A DNA stretch of 49,038 nucleotides from 40CM-2-70-7 sp035505915 (lineage in GTDB: Bacteria > Gemmatimonadota > Gemmatimonadetes > Gemmatimonadales > GWC2-71-9), in contig DATJQI010000064.1 of NCBI GenBank assembly GCA_035505915.1, positions 1-49,038 of the forward strand. Reading direction: 5' to 3'. The translations under genes were made by a program, and so were the position numbers. The notes beneath the pieces are model-generated. The model saw only the letters and a program-made list of their open reading frames with translations, searched no databases and was not told where the DNA came from. Shown in pieces: positions 43,607 through 49,038 of this stretch. Within the stretch, counting starts at the first letter, position 1. Every line of letters begins with the position of its first letter.

Positions 43607-43966
43607 ATGGCCTACATCGTGCTGGTGGACGACGACCCGACGGTCCGGATGCTCGCGGCCGCCCTGCTCAAGGGCGCGGGCCACGAGGTCGTGGAACGCG
43701 AGAGCGGCGACGGGTTCGCCGAGTTGCTGGCCGCCCGCCGCCCGGACCTGCTGCTCCTCGACATTCAGATGCCGGGCCGGGACGGATTCGCCCTGCTGGA
43801 CGAGGCCAGACGCGCGAAGGGCGACCGGCCCTTGAAGGTGGTCGCCCTGAGCGCGGGATCCGCTCCCGACGAGCGCGATCGCATCGTCGCCGCCGGATTC
43901 GACGGCTTTCTCCCCAAACCAATCGACGTCCGCGGCTTCGCCGCGGCGGTGGCCCGCTACTGCTGA
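43607..43966 (+). CDS. Single-domain response regulator (CheY-like receiver)
   Basis: 119 residues, receiver domain only. Acidic pocket DDD (8-10), phospho-acceptor D52 in LLLLDIQMPGRDG, switch Ser at 82 (ALSAGS), K104 in FLPKPID. AAGGGG seven bases before ATG 43607. No histidine kinase or output domain nearby, so it relays phosphate or works by protein contact. It ends one base from the converging DUF4097 gene. Confidence 0.93.
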   Translation: MAYIVLVDDDPTVRMLAAALLKGAGHEVVERESGDGFAELLAARRPDLLLLDIQMPGRDGFALLDEARRAKGDRPLKVVALSAGSAPDERDRIVAAGFDGFLPKPIDVRGFAAAVARYC

Positions 43967-43967
43967 C

Positions 43968-45014
43968 CTAGGGGTGCGCGGGAGCCGCCGGGGCCGGCGG
44001 CGCCACGGCCGGGGTCGGCGTGGCCTGCACCACGGTCACGCCGTGCTTCTTCGCTGTCAGGACGTGCACGGTGGACGCCGTCGCCTTGTTCAGCGAGATG
44101 TCGCCGCTCACGGTGTTGATGTTCAGCGTGCCGCCGCCCTTCCCGATCGTGCCGGACAGGCTCTGCGACGAGCCGAACTTCGCCTCCTGCACCGGGAGGT
44201 CGAAATCGTCGGAAATGTCGCCGGAGATGCTGTGCGCGCTCACGAACAGGTCGGTCTTCGAAGGGATTTGCAGCGTGACGTCGCCGGACACGCTCTTCAC
44301 CTCGGAGCTCCCGGCCGCGGCGGTCCCGGTGGAAGCCGTGATGTCGCCGGAGACCGTCGAGAGCGTCACCGGCCACGAGCTGGTCTCGACCGAGATGTCG
44401 CCCGAGACGGTGTTGACGCCCACCGCGGACGTCGCGCCGGCCACCTTCACGTCGCCCGACACCGATCCGACGTCCAGTTTCACGCCGGGCGCCACCTGCA
44501 CCACGAACTTCACGACGACGTCGTTGTGCTGCCGGCCGTTCAAATGGACGTTGACGTCGTGCCCGGGGGAGCACTCCCCGCCGTTCGAGCCCGGGAACAC
44601 CGCGCACACCATCGTGCCCGAGGACGTCGGGACCGCCTCGATGGTGACGCTCGCGGGGTCGGAGTTGAGCCAGCTCTTTTCGGCGGTGACCACCGTCTCG
44701 GTGCCGGTCGCGGCCGAGACTTCGACCGGTCCGTTCAGGTTCCGGAGACTGAGTGTCTGCCCCGGGGTGACCTTCGCGTGCCAGGACCACGTATCGCCGT
44801 GGTGGCGACCGGGATCGTCGAAGTTCCCGCCCAGGCTGGCGCTGATGGCGGTCATCACTTGCCCGAGCGCGTTGCCGCCCGCCGAAGCCGCCCGGGCTTT
44901 CGCCTTCGAGAACGCCGAGACGAGCAGCAGGCCGCCCGCGACCACCACGATGAAGATCGCGGAGCCGCGCACGAGCTCAGCGCGCCATTTCTTCCAGAAG
45001 GTTTGCATCGTCAT
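43968..45014 (-). CDS. DUF4097-type beta-repeat membrane protein
   Basis: 348 residues. One N-terminal membrane segment (SAIFIVVVAGGLLLVSAFS), then a long export-side domain of short beta repeats: seven copies of a motif like SVSGDV or TVSGDI spaced about 20-25 residues, as in DUF4097/DUF2807 beta-solenoid proteins (LiaG-like). Two Cys (CAVFPGSNGGEC) may form a disulfide. The C-terminus is Ala/Pro-rich. Such genes often lie near ECF sigma factors or PspC-type regulators. Here an ECF-type promoter lies upstream of the preceding gene and a strong hairpin lies in the leader. Start ATG 45014; a second ATG two codons on is possible. Confidence 0.85.
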   Translation of the reverse strand: MTMQTFWKKWRAELVRGSAIFIVVVAGGLLLVSAFSKAKARAASAGGNALGQVMTAISASLGGNFDDPGRHHGDTWSWHAKVTPGQTLSLRNLNGPVEVSAATGTETVVTAEKSWLNSDPASVTIEAVPTSSGTMVCAVFPGSNGGECSPGHDVNVHLNGRQHNDVVVKFVVQVAPGVKLDVGSVSGDVKVAGATSAVGVNTVSGDISVETSSWPVTLSTVSGDITASTGTAAAGSSEVKSVSGDVTLQIPSKTDLFVSAHSISGDISDDFDLPVQEAKFGSSQSLSGTIGKGGGTLNINTVSGDISLNKATASTVHVLTAKKHGVTVVQATPTPAVAPPAPAAPAHP

Positions 45015-45034
45015 ATCCAGCCCCCGTAACGAAG

Positions 45035-45079
45035 GAATCCCCGTGGGATTCAGTAAGCTGTTGAATCCTACGGGGATTC
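45035..45079 (-). promoter_or_regulatory. 18-bp inverted repeat in the leader of the DUF4097 gene
   Basis: Arms GAATCCCCGTGGGATTCA (45035-45052) and TGAATCCTACGGGGATTC (45062-45079) match in all but one pair, loop 9 nt. No T-run. It ends about 20 bp before the start codon, so it could act as an RNA switch, an mRNA-stabilising stem that isolates the downstream gene, or an operator. Confidence 0.7.
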
Positions 45080-45104
45080 GGGAGTCCCGGTTTCCCGGGT
45101 TCGG

Positions 45105-45362
45105 TCAGGCCTTCCGGGTCGGGGGGGTCAGGGGGGGCGTCGGGGTCATCACGACCGCCGAGTAGGCCGGCGCCTCCACCGTGATGGCCGGCAACGTGCC
45201 GCCGTACCAGACCTGATCAGCCGGTCCCGGGGTGGCCAGCGCGCGGGCCAGGATGCTGCCCTGCTCCGTGGCCGTCGCCCGCTCGGCCGCCATCGCGTTC
45301 AACCCTGCCCAGCTCGTTCCAAACGTCAGGACGGCGGCCAATGCCAGCGCGGTCCCCTTCAT
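45105..45362 (-). CDS. Small secreted protein of unknown function
   Basis: 85 residues. Clear signal peptide (KGTALALAAVLTFGTSWAGL) with a likely cut after AMAA. The mature part is about 60 residues, ending Pro/Thr-rich (MTPTPPLTPPTRKA). No domain recognised. GGGAGA five bases before ATG 45362. It is directly behind an ECF-type promoter and upstream of the DUF4097 gene, so they probably form an envelope-related unit. Confidence 0.7.
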   Translation of the reverse strand: MKGTALALAAVLTFGTSWAGLNAMAAERATATEQGSILARALATPGPADQVWYGGTLPAITVEAPAYSAVVMTPTPPLTPPTRKA

Positions 45363-45408
45363 GTGCGTCTCCCGGTGCTCGAGTCGTATGTCGTTCGTTG
45401 TCACCTGG

Positions 45409-45438
45409 TAAGACGCAGTTCCCCCGGAAAAGGTTGCA
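45409..45438 (-). promoter_or_regulatory. ECF-sigma-type promoter
   Basis: Leftward TGCAACC, 16-bp spacer, CGTCTTA. The AAC core at -35 and CGTC at -10 with 16 bp between is the usual architecture of ECF (group 4) sigma promoters and differs from the TTG-17-TAC promoters elsewhere in this window. Start near 45403, about 40 nt before ATG 45362. It lies in the 82-bp gap after the S10 peptidase stop. Confidence 0.55.
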
Positions 45439-45444
45439 AGCTCG

Positions 45445-46962
45445 TCAGTTGGCCGGGCCCCCCAGCGCGAACGCCTGGATGTCCTGCGTCAGCTGGTGTT
45501 CCACGGACTTCCGGACGTACACCATATGCCCCGACGCATAGTGCTTGAGGATCAAGTGGCCCCGGAGGGACGGGTCGAGCCCGAGGTGATTGAACGTGTA
45601 CTCGGCGGCGGCGAACGGCGTGGCCAGATCATAGTAACCGGCCGCCACGAACACCCGGAGCGCGGGGTTCCGGGTCATGGCCGACCGCAGTGTTTCGCCG
45701 ACGTACGCGTAGCGGTTCCGCGCGCTCCCGTAGTTCCAGGGCCCCACCCGTCCGGTGAGGATCTCGTAGGGCAAGTCGTTCTTGTAGCCCAGGTCGCCGC
45801 GCAGGTAGTCGTTGATCAGGGCCGTGTACACCCCGTAAATGGCGGCATAGCTCGGATCGTAGTCGGTGCCCTCGCCCGCCGCGTCGGCGTCGATGCCGGT
45901 GTACCGCGAGTCGAGCCGGCCCACGGTACGGCGCTCGTCGCGCATCAGCTCCTTGGTGAACCGGTCTTCGGAGATCCGGAGATCGGCGCGGAGCACGAAG
46001 TCCGGCGAGAGCCCCGTGAACCGCGCCACGCGGGCGGCGATCGCCGCGCGCTGGGCGGCGGTGAGCGCGTCCCCCGCCAGAAGGGCCTGGGTGTAGTCGC
46101 CGAGGGCGAAGGCCCGCGCCGAGTCCAGGGTTTTCTCGAGGTCGGCCTGGAGGTCCGGCGCCAGCCGGTGGTGGTACCAGGCGGTGGCCGTGTAGCTCGG
46201 CAGGTAGAGGGTGTACGGGAGGTCGTTGCCGGGATTGAAGTCGAGGGTCTGGAAGTTGAGCACCGACGAGATCAGGACGATCCCGTTCAGGTACATCCCG
46301 TACCGGTCCTGCAGGTAGCCGGACAGCGCGGCGGCGCGCGTGGTGCCGTAGCTCTCGCCCGCCAGGAACTTGGGCGAGTCCCACCGGCCGAACCGCGTGG
46401 CGTACAGGCGGATGAAGTCCCCCACCGACTGCGCGTCTTCTTCCAGGCCGTGGAACTGCTTCGGATCCTCGCCCGCCGCTTCCCGGCTGTACCCGGTGGT
46501 CACCGGGTCGATGAAGACCAGGTCCGTGAACGAGAGCCAGGTGTCCGGGTTGTCGACGAGCTGATACGGCGGCGCCGGCGCCTCGCCGTCGTCACCCATC
46601 AGAACTTTGCGCGGGCCGATCGCGCCGATGTGGAGCCAGACCGACGACGACCCGGGGCCGCCGTTGAACGCGAAGGTGATGGGGCGTTTCACCGGCGGGA
46701 GCGTGGTGTCCCGGGTGTAGGCGATGAAGAAGATGTTCGCCTTGGCTTCGCCCTTTTCGTCGCGCATCACGAGGTAGCCCGTGGTCGCGGTGTACTTGAG
46801 CGGTTTTCCGTCGACCGTGATGGTGTGGTGGGTCACCGACAGCGTCGTGTCGGGCGGCGGCGCCGGGGCCTTGTGGGTGGAGTCCTTGGGGGACTGCTGC
46901 GCGGAGAGCGAAGCCCCCAGCCAGATCATCGTGATCAACCCTGCGGACCGCACTGCTCGCAT
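45445..46962 (-). CDS. S10 family serine carboxypeptidase-like protein, exported
   Basis: 505 residues. N-terminal signal peptide (AGLITMIWLGASLSAQQ), Pro-rich spacer, then an alpha/beta-hydrolase fold with oxyanion motif FNGGPGSSSVW, nucleophile S204 in GESYGTTRA, acid D445 (GYYDLATPF) and H479 (YASGHMVYV). The triad is complete, so an active periplasmic or secreted carboxypeptidase is likely. Bacterial members are common in Gemmatimonadota and Acidobacteriota but their substrates are mostly unknown. 69 bp downstream of the DUF1207 gene. Confidence 0.92.
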   Translation of the reverse strand: MRAVRSAGLITMIWLGASLSAQQSPKDSTHKAPAPPPDTTLSVTHHTITVDGKPLKYTATTGYLVMRDEKGEAKANIFFIAYTRDTTLPPVKRPITFAFNGGPGSSSVWLHIGAIGPRKVLMGDDGEAPAPPYQLVDNPDTWLSFTDLVFIDPVTTGYSREAAGEDPKQFHGLEEDAQSVGDFIRLYATRFGRWDSPKFLAGESYGTTRAAALSGYLQDRYGMYLNGIVLISSVLNFQTLDFNPGNDLPYTLYLPSYTATAWYHHRLAPDLQADLEKTLDSARAFALGDYTQALLAGDALTAAQRAAIAARVARFTGLSPDFVLRADLRISEDRFTKELMRDERRTVGRLDSRYTGIDADAAGEGTDYDPSYAAIYGVYTALINDYLRGDLGYKNDLPYEILTGRVGPWNYGSARNRYAYVGETLRSAMTRNPALRVFVAAGYYDLATPFAAAEYTFNHLGLDPSLRGHLILKHYASGHMVYVRKSVEHQLTQDIQAFALGGPAN

Positions 46963-47031
46963 AGCGTCATCCCCGTGTGGAGTGGACCGGACCCGTCGAA
47001 GGTACGGGGGAAATGCGCCAGCGGAAGCGCC

Positions 47032-47865
47032 CTACAGGTTGAAGTGCATCCCCACCCCCACCGCGCTGACATCGAGTCCGTAGAACTGGCCGTAGGGGGA
47101 TGGCCCGCGGAACCCCTGGAGCTCGACGCTCCAGCGCCGGGCCGAGCGCGATTTCGGCGCGAATTCCCAGCCCAGCCGGCCGTCCCAGCCCACCCGCCAG
47201 CTCCGCTCCTCGGAAGACTGCGTGTCGAGGGCCAGGAAGTACCGCCCCTGCCCGAACAGCAGGTGGGAGACGGGGCCCGTCCACTCCAGTCCGGCGTGCC
47301 AGAGCCCGCGTTTGAACGATCCCGGGCTCGTGTCGAAGAGGTAATCGCCGCCGCCATAGAGGCGGAAGGGACCGACGTCCCGCGAGGCCAGCACCTCGGC
47401 CGCTTCGAAGCTGAAATTGATCCGGGTGGCGCCCGAGTGGAGCAGGTATTCGTCCCCGAGATGCGAGCTCTGATGGTAGACGCGGACCCGCAGGGACCAG
47501 GGTCCGTCCGCCCAGGTCCACGGGATGCCGACGACGAAGTCCGTGTTGAGCAGGTCACGGGAGGGCGTGCGCATGTCGAACTGCGAGAAGACGCCGGCCG
47601 CGATGCTCACCTGCCAGCGGCGGGCCGCGTTGCGGAACAACCCGATGTCGTCCCCCAGGCCCACGCTCCCCACGCCCGTGGTGCGCTGCGCCGAGGTCAT
47701 CCACAGATACGCCGCGAAGAAGTCGGGCTCCTTGGGATCGGCGCGCAGGGGCCGGAAGAGGTGCCCTTCGGGTAGCACCGCCGGGACGGAGTCGGCCTGG
47801 GCGCGGGCGGTGCCCGGAATCGCCAGCGTGAGGGCGAGCGCGAGCGCCGTCGGAATTCGCGCCAT
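47032..47865 (-). CDS. DUF1207 family exported protein
   Basis: 277 residues. Signal peptide (TALALALTLAIPGTARAQA), then LPEGHLFRPLRADPKEPDFF, which fits the opening of DUF1207. The rest alternates short aromatic-rich strands (WSLRVRVYHQSSHLGDEY, FRLYGGGDYLFD, WRVGWDGRLGWEF), as in outer-membrane beta barrels. The end is VGMHFNL. Function of the family is not known. AGGAGG five bases before ATG 47865. I am sure of export, fairly sure of the family. Confidence 0.82.
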   Translation of the reverse strand: MARIPTALALALTLAIPGTARAQADSVPAVLPEGHLFRPLRADPKEPDFFAAYLWMTSAQRTTGVGSVGLGDDIGLFRNAARRWQVSIAAGVFSQFDMRTPSRDLLNTDFVVGIPWTWADGPWSLRVRVYHQSSHLGDEYLLHSGATRINFSFEAAEVLASRDVGPFRLYGGGDYLFDTSPGSFKRGLWHAGLEWTGPVSHLLFGQGRYFLALDTQSSEERSWRVGWDGRLGWEFAPKSRSARRWSVELQGFRGPSPYGQFYGLDVSAVGVGMHFNL

Positions 47866-47994
47866 CCGAGCCTCCTTTTGGGGGTGTGCGCAAGGAAGCC
47901 GGGAAACGGTGAGGCGGAGGTGAAGATTCTCTGAGGCGATCAGTCCCGGTTGTTGAGCGAGATGCGCCTAGTGAGGGCGATGAACCGGGGATCG

Positions 47995-48402
47995 CTACTT
48001 GAGACGACGAGCCCCCGTCGTGCGGAGCTCATCGGGAGGAGGCCGCATCCGCCGGTCGAGGCTCCAGGGCCCGGGCCCGGCGAACGCCATATAGAGGAAC
48101 AGGAAGGTGTAGAGGAGCGCGATCTCGGCGTGATTGAGGACCGGCCAACTCCCCTGGCGGAACTGCACGATGGCGAAGGTCACCGCCGCTTCCACCGCGG
48201 CCACGCACGCGGCCGGACGGGTGAAGAGCCCCAGCACGAGGAGGGCGCCGGCGACGAGCTCGATGACGCCGCCCAGCCCCGCGAGCGACACGAGCGGGAC
48301 GGGCGTCGCCGCGCCCGGGAACCCGAACAGCTTGTGCGCGCCGTGCGTGAGGTACAGGAACGCGGCGACGATGCGGAGCAGACTCAGGAGGCGCTGGGCC
48401 AC
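47995..48402 (-). CDS. DoxX family membrane protein
   Basis: 135 residues, four hydrophobic segments. RIVAAFLYLTHGAHKLFGFP, GGVIELVAGALLVLGLFTRP and ALLYTFLFLYMAFAGPGPWS are typical of DoxX/YphA-type proteins. Members take part in thiosulfate oxidation or redox-stress complexes, many have no known role. Start GTG 48402 with AGGGA close before it. The 129 bp to its left (47866-47994) hold only the leader of the DUF1207 gene. Confidence 0.9.
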   Translation of the reverse strand: MAQRLLSLLRIVAAFLYLTHGAHKLFGFPGAATPVPLVSLAGLGGVIELVAGALLVLGLFTRPAACVAAVEAAVTFAIVQFRQGSWPVLNHAEIALLYTFLFLYMAFAGPGPWSLDRRMRPPPDELRTTGARRLK

Positions 48403-48452
48403 GTCCCTAAATTACGGTCCGTCCCCACTCGGGGCGAGTCACCGGGGGGCGA

Positions 48453-48737
48453 TCAGACCAGCACCGGCGCCCGCCACCGTTTCAAGCGTGGCAGCGTGTC
48501 GGCCATCAGAGCCCGCGCCTTGGCCTCGGGCATCCGCTGCTTCACCAGCTCCTTGGTACAGAACTCGAGCATCTCAGGCATCGACATCGTGGGATTCGTG
48601 AACGCCCCATCGACCCAGCAGAATTTGCAGTAGTCGTTGATCCGGAACCCTTCCTTGGCGGTCCCGAAATCGCCGGGCTTGGTCATCGGCATCCCGCAGC
48701 TTTGACAGAACGGTCCCTGCTCTGGTGTCGTCGGCAT
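48453..48737 (-). CDS. Zinc-ribbon domain protein
   Basis: 94 residues. FCQSCGMPMTKPGDFGT and NDYCKFCWVDGAFTNP give two Cys pairs (C11, C14, C37, C40) and match the putative zinc ribbon family usually found alone or fused to methyltransferases and regulators. The C-terminal half is helical (MPEMLEFCTKELVKQR). GGGAGG before ATG 48737. A CCCC-ACTC-GGGG mini-hairpin follows the gene after the stop. Function unknown. Confidence 0.85.
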   Translation of the reverse strand: MPTTPEQGPFCQSCGMPMTKPGDFGTAKEGFRINDYCKFCWVDGAFTNPTMSMPEMLEFCTKELVKQRMPEAKARALMADTLPRLKRWRAPVLV

Positions 48738-48830
48738 CGCTCCTCCCTTTGCCGGGAAGCTGGAGGCGGGGGGTTGGGGAGATCGTGAAGCCGGTGTGAT
48801 GGGACCGCCAGGAACGAAGAACCTTCAAGA

Positions 48831-48882
48831 TGCCCGGGAGAGGATTCGAACCTCTACGGGAGTTGCCTCCCAAGGGATTTTA
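48831..48882 (-). pseudogene. 3' half of tRNA-Leu(UAA), 5' half missing
   Basis: Reading leftward: TAAAATCCCT (anticodon UAA, A37, A38 and 3' anticodon stem), variable arm GGGAG-GCAA-CTCCC, T arm AGAGG-TTCGAAT-CCTCT, acceptor CCCGGGC and discriminator A; CCA is not encoded. The 5' partner strands (GCCCGGG, AGGGATT) are absent upstream; the sequence changes exactly at the anticodon. So this is a half-gene such as is left at the far end of an element integrated into a tRNA-Leu gene. A split tRNA is a less likely alternative. Confidence 0.7.
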
Positions 48883-49038
48883 GGGGCGGGACTCCCACGG
48901 TTCCAACCGTCGATCGGGACGCCGAGCGTAGCGACGGCGGCCACTTCCCCCCGGGTCGACGCCGCCTCGATCCTCTCGGAGCGCGAGGGATTTGCACAAT
49001 TTAGACACAACGAAACGCGGTCAATGCGCCGGTGCCCG
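48883..49038. other. Non-coding right edge next to the tRNA half
   Basis: No gene supported. It contains the inverted repeat ACGGTT-CC-AACCGT (48896-48909) close to the break. If the tRNA half is an att site, this would be the end of the element. An open leftward frame runs through it into the tRNA half and ends as PVEVRILSRAS, a typical chance translation of a tRNA 3' end. Confidence 0.4.

Noticed and set aside
44000..45014. DUF4097 protein as an adhesin with immunoglobulin repeats
   Set aside because: The repeat unit SVSGDV/TVSGDI with about 20-25 residue spacing fits a DUF4097-type solenoid better, and no surface-anchoring signal exists.
48831..48900. 3' end of tmRNA
   Set aside because: The acceptor CCCGGGC-A and the long variable arm fit tRNA-Leu; no tag-coding frame or G-rich tmRNA 5' end is seen.
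48831..49010. Group I intron in tRNA-Leu(UAA), a known bacterial and plastid site
   Set aside because: The base before the putative 3' exon is T (or C), not the required G, and no 5' exon (GCCCGGG...AGGGATT) is found upstream within the window.
48825..49010. 61-residue leftward ORF and the 99-residue one at 48574-48873
   Set aside because: Both include translated tRNA 3' end (PVEVRILSRAS; RRGSNPLPGI), a well-known source of spurious proteins.

Overview
The window is a chromosomal core region of a very GC-rich, densely packed bacterium. Gemmatimonadota is my best guess. I base this on base composition, the DUF1207 and S10-peptidase genes, a type-3 prolyl-tRNA synthetase, overlapping start/stop codons nearly everywhere, and promoters of the form TTGnnn-17-TACSWT. 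I cannot exclude another soil phylum without a phylogeny.

Layout. 1-1857: larB (partial) and dusB run left, divergent from a PtsN-like IIA gene. 1858-15122: one long leftward block carries the cell-shape genes mreB-mreC-mreD-mrdA-rodA and then accD-folC-hisS-proS-lysA-guaA. 15123-15619 has no large gene; it holds the mreB promoter, a possible 49-residue ORF and a 181-bp repeat element with terminal inverted repeats. 15620-17658: a rightward trio of a 2[4Fe-4S] ferredoxin, a geranylgeranyl-reductase-family flavoprotein and a membrane protein with a PH-like tail. 17676-23783 (leftward): polysaccharide deacetylase, dut, ald, an M16 peptidase, pnp and rpsO. 23852-24838 (rightward): a membrane Ser/Thr kinase. 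24835-33059 (leftward): rplM-rpsI-rpsB-tsf-pyrH-frr-uppS-cdsA-dxr-rseP plus a small unknown gene, joining translation to lipid and isoprenoid synthesis. 33120-38838: a split acyl-CoA carboxylase (beta chain, TPR-like protein, biotin carboxylase, RNA methyltransferase, biotin carrier). 38993-43559: tyrA-aroA-cmk-rpsA. 43607-48737: an envelope/accessory segment with a single-domain response regulator, a DUF4097 protein, a small secreted protein behind an ECF-sigma-type promoter, an S10 peptidase, a DUF1207 protein, DoxX and a zinc-ribbon protein. At 48831-48882 lies only the 3' half of a tRNA-Leu(UAA), which suggests an integration site at the right edge.

Gene organisation. Start/stop overlaps of the GTGA, ATGA or CTGA type join at least twelve gene pairs, so translational coupling is the rule. 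folC appears to start with CTG. Promoter-like sequences are few and sit at the real gaps (dusB/ptsN, mreB, rpsO, rplM, tyrA).

The most unusual feature is a set of short, simple, degenerate tandem repeats based on GGGGTCAG, GCGGAATG, GGGAAGC and GGGAGCC. They lie both between genes and in frame inside essential enzymes (proS, hisS, folC, aroA twice, accC C-terminus, deacetylase twice). At rpsA and at the deacetylase the repeat even supplies the last residues and the stop codon. These, the 181-bp element and the nested palindromes at 38857-39002 are the best candidates for undescribed biology here.
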